From positions 8,582,953-8,646,952 of the forward strand of contig NC_088324.1 of NCBI RefSeq assembly GCF_910592395.1: a stretch of DNA of 64,000 nt, given 5' to 3'. Shown here one piece after another: positions 30,937 to 43,900 of the stretch. The stretch is from Lineus longissimus. Taxonomy: Eukaryota; Nemertea; Pilidiophora; Heteronemertea; Lineidae. A program made the position numbers and the translations under genes. How positions within the stretch are numbered: the stretch's first letter is position 1; every line of letters begins with the position of its first letter. A model generated the notes under the pieces. It had not been told where the DNA came from. It made no database searches and saw nothing but the letters and a program-made list of their open reading frames with translations.

Positions 30937-32370
30937 GAAACATCGCCTTGTGTGCGATAGATATATATCGTTGTTACACGCTGTTACTCATATCGTCATA
31001 AGGCTCCAGTGAGAACACGGCTATTGACAAATATTCACTGTTTTTAATCACAGCACAGAGTCTGAGCAGATGTGATAGTTGGCTGTGTTGCACTTTAGAC
31101 AGTGATCTGCTTATGGCAGGTAATGGTACTTGTTTCTAAAACGGCTTCTTATTAGCCCATGCCAGTGTCTACATCTTAGGCAGATGATTGTCTAGGTGTG
31201 GAAAAGCCAGCCTGAGACTGTTCCATGTCATTGTTTATTTTGTTTAGAATTTTTAAAAATTAAAAAAGTGGTCCTTTCCAGCCCCTCCATCTGATGGCAC
31301 AGTCTGGAAAAGAGAACAGCTAACACACCATCCTCCTCCTGGTAATGAAGCCAAGATCAGTCCACATGCTGAGGGTTGCAACTCCAACACCACTAACAAG
31401 ATTTCACTGTGATCAGCTGACTGCAGCAAAATCTGACTGGAGAAAATGATGAAGGAATCTACAATGTCGTTGCAAGGACAAGCACTCTTTGAATACAAGG
31501 TTGGTGTGCAGTGTTAATCTGTGTGTGATAGATTAAACAGTAGGCTAATAGAAAGAAAGCAAGTATGTCCAGAATGCCAAGAATCATAAGTCAAAAAGAT
31601 TATAATAGGATTTTAGTCATAGAACTCTGGTCAAGTGCTGTCCTGTTGTGTTCCTTTAATAGAAAATTTTACATTCTAAATAGTTGTACGTTAGTCTGTA
31701 GTGCTGGCAAGTTCCTGGCGGATAAGGTTCCAGAGTGAACTGCAATCACCGTACGATGTCCTTTTGCATTTGACAACCCCCTCTTAGTAAGCCAGAGTCC
31801 TTTCATGGTGCTGTTTCTAAAAACTGCCTTTGAAGAAGAAATCGTCAAAATCAAAAAAACTATTGTCTGATTTTCAGCACCTCAATGTAAAAACCACTGG
31901 TAATTGAAGCTGGTAGAGCGCCGTGACATCTCTTGGAAACAAGCTGGGTTATGGACAAGGATCACGTCAACCAAGAGTTGCAAGTTCAAATGTCTTTGTC
32001 TTCGAAGAACTATGCATTTCAGTTGGATCAGCTGAACACGATAGGGCCCCTTCCATTCTGACTGGAAAAGACGTCTATCATCTATGGTCTGTACATGATC
32101 AAGGGTATCCACAGTTTCCTTGCTGGGATAAATGGAAAGCAGTAGAATTCAAGGACGGTGTGACAGCTTTTCCTGTCCTTGCCAGGGATCTAAATATTTT
32201 ATGGCATCATTCCGTCATATATTGCAATGTCCACAATCATTTTATTGTCATCTTTTAGTGGCTCTCCTTAATTAAAAGTTTAAGAATGAATAGTAGAGCG
32301 TATTTGACAAGACCGGCCATTTGGGATCAAAGTCACTGTCCAGTTAAGTGAGTGCAAGAGGAGATCATTG

Positions 32371-35300
32371 AAAAGTTGTAAATCTGGTTATTGGAGTAAA
32401 GATTGTACAATGGAATATCCACAGGTTAAAGAGCCAATTAAGTGCCGCCAGGAGAGCCACGAGCCAAAGAAAAAGTATAGGCTTGAATGAATATAATTCA
32501 TTATCTTTGGGAATCCTAAGCCTACAGGTACCCTACTTGATAAAAATAAATTTATTTTGTAACCGTTTATGACGTCGTAAGACATCGCCGGCTGGATAGT
32601 GGTATTGTTAACAGTCTACCATGCCAAGATTTTTTATCATACTGTTGTTACGCCGTCTATACAATATGCCGGGTACAGTGTACATTGAGTCTGCACTTCA
32701 CACACTGCGTACTCACACATGTTTGTCATTCCTGCCGTATCATGTAGCCTTGCAGAAATAGTGCAATCAAAATTGTTTTAAAAAGGCATACATGTATTTC
32801 TGAAATTTGTAAATTCTTAATTGAATTCTACCAATTCAAGCAATTTGATAGCGTAGTGATACACTATCACTAGGGCCTACCGGTACTCTGCATATCTGTA
32901 CTGTAAAAAAACGGTGCTCGCGGCTCTTGGCTCTCAGATTGGGGTGTCCCAATGACCACACCTGGTATTCTATAAGTTACTGTAGCTTTGTGACCTTTTT
33001 GTTTTCACTTTTAAAAACCTATGCGATTTGCCGCACTGAAGGTACCTCCAGATATTGTTGGACTGGGTCCATTGAATGTGACAAAAATACCCAACACCTA
33101 TTTACAAATGAAGTGAGGGGTGAGTCTTTTGGTGTAACTCCATATAACTGTCTGGTGATTTCGCTCTGGGCTTGTGACATTCTGATCGGTCTGAAATAAT
33201 CATTAACGCCCATCCCTCAATTTGAGGCCTGTGTCCCGATGGTGGCGTTGAATGGCAAAATCAAAGGGGCATGACGGCGGTTAAACCTGTTGCGAATGGG
33301 CAGCATCATTACCAGTTCTGAGATCTGGTGTGGTGTAGGATATCTGGTTACCATTGCACACATCTCCTGAATCTGCGGTGGGTTGGTACCCCACGCTACG
33401 TAGGGGGAGGTTGCTGGGTAAGACTTGGTCCACGTGAATGGGTAGTACCTGAAAGATGAGAAGTTGCGAATGGACGCCCTGTGAATATGTCCTTCGACCA
33501 GCCAGTGCTAACCCGGTCACTGTCTCCAGGTCACCATGCCTCGGTCAATGAGCGGGCGAAGAACCCAATGGCTCCGTCAGGAGTACATCGTCAACTTCAG
33601 CCCGTAGTCAAACCGGCACGCACAAATATCTTGGTTGAGAGTGGGGGACATAGTTGAAATTGCTTCTCATCGGGGTAATACAGTACAACTGTATACAACG
33701 ACCCCATTTTATTTGGATTTTTATTGAGGAGTGGACGATAATGAGAATTTCAGGCCAGTCCGATTGTCACCAGTTCAGAGGGAGATTACCTGATAGTTAT
33801 GTGGCATTCCGTCAAACGGTTAACTCTTTCACATCCTTTGTAAATTAGTGTTGCTTGTTACATGTCGCATTCAATGGCTCATTTGACGATAGTTTCGGTG
33901 ATTCTACTTGACCATGAGCAGGCCCATTTTGGCCTATAACTGTGTAGTTTGTGCTCTGTAGTAGTATGTGATTTGAAAAGTTGTAAATCTGGTTATTGGA
34001 GTAAAGATTGTACAATGGAATATCCACGGGTTAAAGAACCAATTAAGTGCCGCCAGGAGAGCCACGAGCCAAAGGAAAAGTATAGGCTTGAATGAATATA
34101 ATTTATTATCTTTGGGAATCCTAAGCCTACAGGTACCCTACTTGATAAAAAATAAATTTATTTTGTAACCGTTTATGACGTCGTAAGACATCGCCGGCTG
34201 GATAGTGGTATTGTTAACAGTCTACCATGCCAAGATTTTTATCATACTGTCTTTACGCCGTCTATACAATATGCCGGGTACAGTGTACATTGAGTCTGCA
34301 CTTCACACACTGCGTACTCACACATGTTTGTCATTCCTGCCGTTTCATGTAGCCTTGCAGAAATAGTGCAATCAAAATTGTTTTAAAAAGGCATACATGT
34401 ATTTCTCAAATTTGTAAATTCTTGGCTCTCAGATTGGGGTGTCCCAATGACCACACCTGGTATTCTATAGGTTACTGTAGCTTAGCTCAGTGGAATGACC
34501 TTTTTGTTTTCATTTTTAAAAACCTATGCGATTTGCCGCACTGAAGGTCCCTCCAGAGATTGTTGGACTGGGTCCATTGAATGTGACAAAAATACCCAAC
34601 ACCTATTTACAAATGAAGTGAGGGGTGAGCCTTTTGGTGTAACTCCATATAACTGTCTGGTGATTTCGCTCTGGGCTTGTGACATTCTGATCGGTCTGAA
34701 ATAATCATTAACGCCCATCCCTCAATTTGAGGCCTGTGCCCCGATGGTGGAGTTGAATGGCGAAATCAAAGGGGCATGACGGCGGTTAAACCTGTTGCGA
34801 ATGGGCAGCATCACGACCAGTTCTGAGATCTGGGGGTGGTGTAGGATATCTGGTTACCATTGCACACATCTCCTGAATCTGCGGTGGGTTGGTACCCCAC
34901 GCTACGTAGGGGGAGGTTGCTGGGTAAGACTTGGTCCACGTGAATGGGTTGTACCTGAAAGATGAGAAGTTGCGAATGGACGCCCTGTGAATATGTCTTT
35001 CGACCAGCTAGTGCTAACCCGGTCACTGTCTCCAGGTCACCATACCTTGGTCAATGAGCGGGCGAAGAACCCAATGGCTCCGTCAGGAGTACATCGTCAA
35101 CTTCAGCCCGTAGTCAAACCGGTGCACGCACAAATATCTTAGCTGAGAGTGGGGGACGTACTTGCTTCTCATCGGGGTAATACAGTACCACTGTATACAA
35201 TGACCCCATTTTAGTTGGATTTTACTGAGGAGTGGACGATAATGAGAATTTCAGGCCAGTCCGATTGTCACCAGTTCAGAGGGCGATTACCTGATAGTTA

Positions 35301-35540
35301 TGTGGCATTTCATCAAATGGTTAACTCTTTCACATCCTTTGTAAATTAGTGTTGCTTGTTACATGTCACATTCAATGGCTCATTTGAGGATAGTTTCGGT
35401 GATTCTACTTGACCATGAGCAGGCCCATTTTGGCCTATAACTGTGTAGTTTGTGCTCTGTAGTAGTATGTGATTTGAAAAGTTGTAAATCTGGTTATTGG
35501 AGTAAAGATTGTACAATGGAATATCCACACCTGGTATTCT
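32371..35540 (+). repeat. Large tandem duplication, units of about 1.6 and 1.5 kb
   Basis: The anchor AAAAGTTGTAAATCTGG occurs at 32371, 33976 and 35477. The unit 32371-33975 is repeated as 33976-35476 with many small differences and an internal deletion of about 100 bp. A third copy begins at 35477 but stops near 35540. The short frames inside (for example 33019-33213 and 34524-34718, minus) are alike only because the DNA is duplicated. I see no gene. Confidence 0.88.
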
Positions 35541-36382
35541 AGTTACTTGTGTTGCTCGTTTTACCTCGCATCTCATGGGCAGAAAGAACAGTCACGTGGA
35601 GTCCTGATGCTCCCTGTTGTTGGTCTGTGACTTGAGATCATAATCACTCAGGGTAGTTCTGTGATTCTTTTTTACCACAAGCAGGCCCATTTAGGCCTAC
35701 AACCCGTCACTGTTGTGAATTTCAATTAAGAATAAAATTGTGAATTTCAATTAAGAATAAAATTTTAAACTATGCAAGTGTCATTTTGTTTGCTTTAGTG
35801 TTTATGGCGTTGTATTGTTAGATGAGAGCTGCAGGAGAAACTAAGTAAATAAGCAGAAGAAATGTTTTTTAAGGATTGGTCTGTGTCCGAGTAAACTAGT
35901 ACTGCTCTTGAAAAAACTGCATTTTAAGAATCGATTAATAAGATGTCCTTGCATACCTGAAAATCATGCGTAGGTGTCTTTAAATTTCACCTTGGGTGGC
36001 ATGATGGGGGACAATGTCACAACCTATAATGGACACTAATAAATCATGTGAGCATTTGCACAAAGACTTGGTGGTAGATGCCACAGGGAGGGACAATGTC
36101 ACAACCTGTGATGATGGTCCAGGGTAAAATTGATGTGGATGCATGAAATCTTGACCTCCTGGAGTGTACGTACTAAATGAGTAGTCCTTTGTGCACCCAA
36201 TCTATTGCGATACTGATACTGCCATGAGGACGTGGAGTTATTGCTTGGTGGTCTTTTCTGAGAGGGAGGCCTAGCTCCTAGTCCATTGTCACAACCGCCG
36301 CCTGTCACAACCGCCGCCTCCTCCTTCTAAAGAAGATTCATAGGCGATATTTTTTTTTAGACTGGCAGCAAGTGAATAAAAA
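35541..36382 (+). other. Intergenic, no assigned feature
   Basis: There is a direct repeat of about 25 bp around 35717-35765 (TGTGAATTTCAATTAAG twice) and repeated phrases on GGGACAATGTCACAACC at about 36008 and 36092. Nothing coding was recognised. Confidence 0.5.
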
Positions 36383-37800
36383 TACGAGATTTATGCTTAT
36401 TATTTACAAGCCAAGTACATGCAAGTATTGCTAAAGGGCCCATTAAGCATGCTCAATTTCACGGTAAATAACATAACATAACATAACATAACATAACATA
36501 ATTTATTTCTCTCCAAAAAACCCTTTCGGGTATAAGAGGTTACATGATTTAACATTTACATATGGTGGACCAAGCTGATGAATTCTTTACAAAAACTATG
36601 AATATTGTCTAAGTTTACCCGGGAACATTTAGTCATAATGCGATGGAAAAATTCATGATAAAAAACCTGAGGTAATTCTTTTAAGTTTGGAAACAACCTT
36701 ACTCGCATGTGACGGAAATACGGACACGTAATAAAATAATGAAGTTCGTCTCTTACACAAACCTGGTCACAAAGACCACAAATATTTTCTGCAGTTTCAT
36801 TTCTATACATTCTGGTTACTGTTTCTGGGAATTTTATAGATCCAGTACGAAATTTACAAATACTGACCGTTTGATATAATGGTAATTTTTTAACATAGGG
36901 CTCCATATTCAGGTTTTGTTTAAACATTCTATAAATTATACATCTGAAATCGTTATTTACCTCGTTTCTCCATAGTTGTTCACACTGGTCTCTCATTATC
37001 TGTTCAACTACAATTTTCAGTTCTCGTAGGGACAAAACCTCGGGAGTATACCAAATTTGAGTGAGGCCACAGCCGTCTAGAACAGTTTTCACACTTTTAC
37101 ACCAGCCTTGGTTTAAATAACCCTTGTCTAAATGCTCCCTAGTTATGTTATAAAAGATATAAGCCCATTTATCTGTTTTTCCAATTCTGAGTCTGTTCCA
37201 AAAAGATAACATTCGCACGGCTATGTGAATCTTCAAAGAGTGTCGCCCAAGTTCTCCCATTACCATTACTGTAGGAGTTCTTAACGGTAATCGTAGCAAA
37301 TATTTGCAAAATTTGACTTGTACACGGTCCAGCAACTCGGTGTTTTGGTTACCCCACACCTCACTACTAGGCATAGGCAATAGTGTTGCTATCTAGCGGT
37401 AAAAATTAGAACTTTCAGTTTTGGACGAAGATTTCAGTTCTATTTTCTGCCACGAGACTGCGCCACCATCGCATAAGATAATTTGGCACAATGGGTGCTT
37501 GAATTGATAGTTTTCATGCACTTAGAAGATAATCTGTATCAAACACGAGATTTATTCTCATTATTTAGAAGCCAAGTACATGCAAGTATTGCTGAAGGGC
37601 CTATTAAGCATGCTCAATTTCACAGTAAATTGGCTTAGGCGATAGTGCTGCTGCCTAGCGGTAAAAAGAAGAACTGAATGTTTTGGACGAAGATTTCAGT
37701 TCCATTTTCTACCGCGAGCCTGCGCCACCATCGCATAAGATAATTCGACACAATGGGTGCTTGTATTGATAGTTTTCATGCATTAAGAAGATCATCTGCA
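36383..37800. repeat. Duplicated sequence of about 250 bp, first copy split by a LINE
   Basis: Copy 1 is 36383-36465 plus 37371-37546. Copy 2 is 37547 to about 37800. Both contain the same order: ACGAGATTTAT, AAGCCAAGTACATGCAAG, AAGCATGCTCAATTTCAC, TAGCGGTAAAAA, TTTTGGACGAAGATTTCAGTT, then CGCATAAGATAATT. The uninterrupted copy 2 shows the empty site of the LINE in copy 1. Confidence 0.88.
36466..37370 (-). mobile_element. 5'-truncated non-LTR retrotransposon (LINE) with pentanucleotide tail
   Basis: On the minus strand the element reads from about 37370 to 36466 and ends in a (TTATG)n array (36466-36502), the short microsatellite tail typical of several LINE clades. It encodes the last 270 or so residues of a reverse transcriptase polyprotein (36556-37380 frame; the first methionine codons lie in flanking DNA), with the familiar LPLRTPT and ELGR patterns downstream of the RT core and a Cys/His cluster near the end (CGLCDQ ... 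HYFITCPYF). The RT catalytic domain and endonuclease are missing through 5' truncation, so the copy cannot be autonomous. Comparison with the duplicated empty site fixes the limits. Confidence 0.88.
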
Positions 37801-37909
37801 TCAAACCAGGGGCATTCGATAGAAATAGTCAAAACAGCTCCAGCACAGTCAGAAGCCATCTTCCCACAAAACGGACAGTTTGGCTCCATAGAAGACGACG
37901 ACTCTTGAT
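37776..37909 (-). CDS. Possible terminal exon or microprotein with CPFCG motif
   Basis: A 3' splice-like tract ending TTTCAG abuts 37909. From there a frame of 43 codons runs to a TGA at 37778-37776, with a Ser-rich start, ATG at 37889, the zinc-ribbon-like pair CPFCG, two further Cys and an acidic end (WFDADDLLNA). It could be the last exon of a minus-strand gene extending right, or a 36-residue standalone frame. Part of its 3' end lies in the duplicated sequence. There is no homologue I recognise. Confidence 0.3.
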
Positions 37910-38205
37910 CTGAAAGGATTGGTAAGGAAGGATTAGATTTTCATCAGGCTTTGTTCGACGTACCCAGCTCAGCTGATACGACTATGTGGGGGTAAAACTA
38001 CAACTATTCCTTGAGGCTGGATATAGGAGGCCTTCCGGTTACCCTTTGAATAATGCAGGTGCAGTGATAGATCTTCAAACATTTAGATAAACAACGCAGG
38101 AATTTCATTCACTCACTTTTATTGAATGTGAAGTCATACGAGGGGGATTATGTAGCACTATATACATTTGTGATCATCATATAAACAAAACAGGGGGTGG
38201 TTTAA

Positions 38206-39254
38206 ATGAAATGGCCAGGGCCATTGTGCTCACCTCATGTGGAGGAAAGATGGATAAAGAGCATTGTATTGTGTCATGTAGTGTTAGGTTTGATGTAGGT
38301 CCAAGCAATTACAATTTCCCCAAAATGGCCAATTTACAGTACATTCGACCTCTGTGACCTTGCAAAGTAGGTCAAATCAAAGAAGACCCGGGTGACACAT
38401 CGAATGGTTGTTAGAATTAGATGTACCTATGATATAAAATTGGTGCCAATCGGGCAAGTCATTACTAGGAATTATGGCATTTTGAAGAATTTAGGATTTG
38501 GCCCCCTCCCTGGAGGCCAAACGGCAAATCAGATCGCACCAAACTTCGATACCTGAGATCACCTGACCAAGGGGTACATGTGTACTTAATTTGTGATCAA
38601 TAGTCATTGCAGTTAAGAAACGTGCCATAGTTACGGCCTGACGGCGAATTTACGCCATTTGACCTCTGTGACCTTGACAAGAAGGTCAAATTAAAAACCT
38701 GTGTGACATATACTGTATGGTGGTTAGATGTACCCATGATATCAAATTGGTGGCAATCGGGCAAGAAGTTAAGGAATAATCACATTTTTAAGGTTTTTGG
38801 ATTTTGCCCCCTGGTGGTCAAGTGGTGAATCATATTGGACCAAACTTCAGTCCCTGAGATCACCTGACTAAGAGGTAAATGTGTACCAAATTTAGTATGA
38901 ATAGTCATTGCAGTTTAGAAACGTGCCATCGTTACATCCTAACGGCCAATTTACACCATTTGACCTCTGTGACCTTGAAAAGGAGGTCAAATCAAAAACC
39001 CGGAGGATATATGATGCACCTTTGCTAGAAGTACCTACCATATTTTTTTCAAAATTTCCCGACTACTATTAAGGGAGATATTGCATATTTTCACTTTTAA
39101 CGTTTGGCCCCCTGGTGGCCAAACCATGAAACGAATCGGACCGAAACTTGGTCTCCAAGGTGTCATTACATAAGGGTACATGTGTACCAAGTTTCAACTC
39201 AATAGCTCTAACAGTTACGAAACGTGCCCTGCTAACGGACGACGGACGACGACG

Positions 39255-39322
<68 letters not shown>

Positions 39323-39375
39323 ACGACGGACGCCACGGTATGGGATAAGCTCACCTCTGCTAAGAGGTGAGCTAA
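38206..39375. repeat. Dispersed 1.15-kb repeat with (GAC)n, copy 1
   Basis: It is nearly identical to 59356-60496. It begins ATGAAATGGCCAGGGCC and ends AAGAGGTGAGCTAA. GCTCACCT occurs near both ends in inverted orientation, suggesting terminal inverted repeats of a nonautonomous element. Inside are about three related 300-bp subunits, each with TTTGACCTCTGTGACCTTG, AGGTCAAA and a CCCCCTGGTGG(C/T)C phrase. The (GAC)n array is at about 39237-39335. It is noncoding; poly-Asp/Thr/Arg frames across the array are artefacts. Confidence 0.85.
38660..38989. promoter_or_regulatory. Perfect DR3 nuclear-receptor-type half-site pairs in repeat copy 1
   Basis: TGACCT CTG TGACCT at 38660-38674 and 38961-38975 equals AGGTCA-n3-AGGTCA on the minus strand, followed within 8 bases by an inverted AGGTCA (38683-38688 and 38984-38989). 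A third, at about 38346, has one substitution. DR3 is the classical VDR-type arrangement. Binding is not shown. Confidence 0.45.
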
Positions 39376-40964
39376 AAATAGAAGCTAGTTCACTTGATTA
39401 TATACCTGGTAATTACAGACGAATTAATAAGTTATGACCCAGTCCTTTTCATCAATAAAAGCTGATGGGTCAAATATACCCCCTTGGCATCAGGCAATTG
39501 ATTCAGGCGCACGGTCGGGAGAAAATGAGGCAGGCAGAGTCCGAGCATCATTTATGTTTCTTATGTATTTGGATCTGTGTAAAATATACCAATGTATATC
39601 ATCTTGATCGACTGCTGTATCCAATGTCACTACTGTGAAAACATGGCAACACTGACAAATAATTCTTGCTGACAAACAAAATATTTTCGCGAGCATGACC
39701 TACTCGCAAATTCGCGAAAAATATCCTGCACGCGAAATTTTGCTGTTCTACAGTATTAAGGACACCATCGAGAGCGTACGCAGTGTCAACAGTGTACAAA
39801 TATTAACTATGAAGATGCTAAAATGAACTTTTGTCTGCTTTACAGGTGGACTTTAAAGTGGTGAATTTCACAACAATTCATGAACCCATCAAGAAAACAT
39901 GTTTGTATTAAAATACATAATAATATTATGTCTAGAATTTATAAATCATATCACAATATACACATGTTCATGGACAAAAGCTGCATTTAAAGAACTGAGG
40001 TATAAAAAAACTCAAGTGCAGTGCAGGTGCTGACCATATGTTACGTCTCATTCCAACCAGATAACTACTATGCTCGAGTTTCCGCAAGATTGGAAAATTG
40101 TGCATTTACATGTGTGAAGACGCAAGGACTTTTCACACGTATCACGTATTTATGTATCATGAATTAAACAGTTAAAATGTCAGACCTATGTCTTCAGAAC
40201 AAGGGTTTTTTACACCAAGAAAGAAATTCTGTACGTAAAAAAATACGGAGGAAAATTCGAGTCCGTGATGGAGAAAACCCGTGTGACATAACCCACGGTC
40301 ACCACCTGTGTACAATGCACAGATGAAAGTTTCAGAACTAGTCTATGAACCTGGTCCTACACCAACAGGAGCCCCGAGTTACCACATCATTTTTAAACAA
40401 TTTCAGCTACATGTTTAGTATACACAAAGCGATATTGCAAATAAAAATACCACTCCGGTGACCCGGAAAAGGTCATCAGTAATCCTGCCGTCAAATCACT
40501 GGAATCCTATTTAATTTTGGCTTATATTTTAAGATTTCGCCCAAGATCACCAATACAGCGAACCTTGCATTACCAACCTTGCATTTTTTTGTCCCTTTTA
40601 TACAAATTTCATTACATACATCACCGACGTACTGCGTGTCGGAGGTTTTGTTCATTATATGCAACGAGTCTGATTCATACAATTACTCTATTAAGAACCT
40701 CCCTATTAAGAACATGCTCAGGACTGCCAAATGCTGTCCTTATAAAGGTGTCCTGATTACAGGGGTAAGATTGAACGGAAATTACCAACTTGGCCTGAAA
40801 ATCAGTGTCTTTAATAGAGAAGCTGTCTTGCTAACAGAGGTGTCCACCAAGGTAGTTTCAACTGTATAAAAAAGTTCATGATCATACAAACCTATTCAAG
40901 AACGCTCTTCAACGGTCTCAAAATTGTCCAAAATAGTACAATAATTTAAGAGATATCACTGTCC
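39376..40964 (+). other. Intergenic DNA downstream of GCLM
   Basis: This is AT-rich sequence with the decayed MITE at 40685-40866. Part of 40700-40964 is probably 3' UTR of GCLM (minus strand). No other feature is seen. Confidence 0.5.
40685..40866. mobile_element. Decayed pogo-like MITE
   Basis: It aligns with 42466-42644 across its length (CCTCCCTATTAAG at the left, GTCTTTAATAGAGAAG at the right, AACTGTA end) but with many substitutions. The left terminal CAGTAGAAC is degraded. Confidence 0.6.
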
Positions 40965-43900
40965 CTACTTTCTTTTCTTCAAATCCCTCGCGGCCTTCAT
41001 GATGTAACCTTTTGATCGAATCACGCCTCGTCCCTTGATGACACATGAGTATCGCGCCGTCCATTGCGGTTCCCAGCCCTCGGCATCACGTGTCGTAAAG
41101 ATAGCGCCGATCACCTTCTGGAAGGATTCAGTCTGCAGGATACCTGGAAAAACAATGGAAAACACCCATATGTTATAATGATTGAAGTTATTGGGAGGAC
41201 ATGGCACAACGTTTGGACATCAGCCTTGCGATCGGAACGTCCCTGGTTTGATACTCGGCCAGTGCCACTTTCTATCTCAGATATAACATTAACTATAAAG
41301 AGGTAATTCTTGATACATACTTTTGGGGTCATTGTGCGTGAGCAGTTGGATATCACTCTCCCCGGCGTATTTGACGAGGTCTGGCGGCATGACACAACAC
41401 GAGGCAAGATTGACCTGGTTCACTGTAGGCTTCACCTGAAAATTGAAGAAAATGTCATCTAATTCTTATCATCAACATCTTCAGATACATTTATGTACAT
41501 ATGTCCTGCGTTGTCGCTACAAATTTAGACAGGAACTTGAGTGTTATAGCCATGTAGAGAGGTAGAGATTGAGAAAGGGGTCAGGTTCTCCACAGGGTTT
41601 TCTCAAGAAGTTTAGCGAGTGGGCAACACGAGATGGGGTGGCCAGCAATTTATGGTAGGCAACCTTTGAAACCCTTTTACAAAATTCTCGAGCCATGTAG
41701 GGTCGCTCTTACAAGGTAGGGTGGTATGCTGGGCCGCCCTGACTAATGGCCTTGCGGAGAGAACTGCTCTTGAATGTGGTGTTTTACCTGCCCTGGCATT
41801 GACATCCGACGCAAAGGAACCTCGGTTTAATGTCTCATTCGAAGGACTGTAAAGAGCCAGGAATTTTAGTTCCTTGAAAGTAACACCTGGTCATCAAGAA
41901 ATACAATCCTTGGTTATCCCCAGTATTGAACCTGGGCCCTATAGTATGGTAACAAGACGTGTTAACCACTAGGCTAAGAGGCTCCTAAAAGAGTGATGTC
42001 AAAGATGGCAAGTAGGGTTTAAACCAAGAACAAAAAGCATAGCGTGGGTACATGAAAATGTCGATTAGAGCGGGAGTTAATGTAGATATTGATATTATCT
42101 ATTTTCACCACCGGAATGGCGATAGAACGACTGCAACTAAACAGAGTTAAAGATTATTGCAGCAATTAAAAACTCACCTGTGCCCAATCATGTAGTTGCT
42201 CTATCTGCACCTTGCTCATTTCGCTAACGCCAAGAAAGTACACTTTCTCCTCTTGAACAAACATCTCCATGGTCTCCCATATTGGTTTGATATCGTCCAG
42301 GCAAAACTGATCAGCATCGAGGATGTTCTCCGGGAAAGCTATAAGGATCGTCTCTATAATGCTGGTTTCCAACTCTCTAAACACTGAAACGGAGAAAAAC
42401 TCAATTTGAGTATGTGGAAAATGTCTTGATCATTGAAAACAGAAATGGGAACACTTTTTTCACTACAGTAGAACCTCTCTATTAAGGACACCTCTCTATT
42501 CAGGAGAATCTCTCTATTAAGGACATCAGTTTTGGTCCCAAATTGGCTGTTTCCATTCAATTTGACCTCTCTAATCAGGACACCTCTCTATTAAGGACAG
42601 TAGTTGTCAGTCCCGATGGTGTCCTTAATAGGGAGGTTCTACTGTACTTGGTTTTATATATATTCCAGGCTAATGTGGATCGGCTTCAAGGATGTTCTCT
42701 GGAAAAGTGATCAGGACTGTTTCTATTATGCTGGTGTCTCACTCCTCGAAACGGAGATAAATTTGAGTAAGACTGCCCAAATGGGCGAGATGTTTTCATC
42801 ATTGAAAACAGAAAGTATGAAAATTCACTGTGAATAAAAACTCCAAAATTGCTGTTACTGATATAAATGTACTCTCCATTTAAATCATAATTAACATTTG
42901 TCAACGATTTGATTCATGATTAAAACATTTATTCAGAATGCCAACATATATTCAGCACTACTCGCAGACAATTGTGACTACAGGCAGCATATGAATAATT
43001 CAGCCCCTAACTTTATTAATAGAACAAGTTCTAGCTGACTGGTCATCTAGTGCGGTTCTCCACAGAGAATCTGTTCAGGCGTAGCAGCCAGACAGTAATT
43101 TTTTCATGGCTTCAGCACCCACACAAAGAAAAAATGACCCAGACAGATTCACGGAATCGGTAATGGTTTTCTGCTAGAGCACCCAGACAGATTTTACTGC
43201 CAACCTGGTCAAAACAGAAATGTAGTCTAAATTGTGTCAAAATATAGTTACAGCACCTGCTGAAGAAACATGGGGGTGAGAACTCTGCACTGATCAACAA
43301 AGCTGGTTGTAACACCCTGTATACTAACCTGATTCTATGATTTCTTTAAGTAGTTCTGTATCACATCTCTGGAGGAAAATCTTCACTAAAAATGGAAAAA
43401 GATGGAAATTATGATCAGAAGCAGATACCGATATGATAATGGACCACTTTAGTTTCATAACTGGAATACTTTAGAATGCAAACTTTTGAATCACACAGAC
43501 ATATAGATCAGTGGCACAGTGGGTAGATGTAGACAACCTTCTGAAGAGAAACACTGTAAGATGGAGACAACCCTTTTCCTGCTGAGAGTCATCCTCTTGC
43601 AACCAGGGCCTACAACGTAACTGCTCCTTACGCATGTTTCCGAGAGGGAGTAAGTATGTATCGAGTGAAATGGCCTGATATTGATGGCAGAGCATACATA
43701 TTGCTGCCTCACCTGTGAGTTTAAGGTCTCCTCTCTCTGTTGGGTTCAATGTCTCCACAAACTTCTCATTGGCACACACCAACTTGTCTTTATATTGCAC
43801 TTCATTCACATCAATTCCTTCCTTCCATTTTGTTAGGGTCGAACTGATGCAATCTAGAAGCTGAAACAAATTACGAGATGGATGACGAGTGAAGATGTGA

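Larger units (their letters stand above)
28456..32370 (+). other. Exon-like repeats and unassigned sequence
   Basis: This stretch contains three related 115-120-bp blocks bounded by AG and GT (28547, 29099, 29500), and two related blocks starting after CTGCAG (30102 and 30798) with short open frames. A spliced plus-strand transcript, coding or noncoding, is plausible. No protein family is recognised and frames are not consistent among the blocks. The part from 31000 to 32370 shows nothing I can assign. Confidence 0.4.

Noticed and set aside
32927-33213. Pairs of similar small frames at 32927-33213 and 34495-34718
   Set aside because: Similarity follows from the DNA duplication; no start context, domain or splice signals support coding.
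34470-34500. tRNA gene suggested by TAGCTCAGTGG
   Set aside because: No B-box at the right distance and no cloverleaf; one tandem copy lacks the word altogether.
39148-39437. Frames encoding poly-Asp or poly-Thr
   Set aside because: Translation of the (GAC)n microsatellite inside a dispersed repeat.
43471-43869. 132-codon minus frame as a separate gene
   Set aside because: Only its first part (43860-43713) is exon 2 of GCLM; the rest is read-through into the intron.
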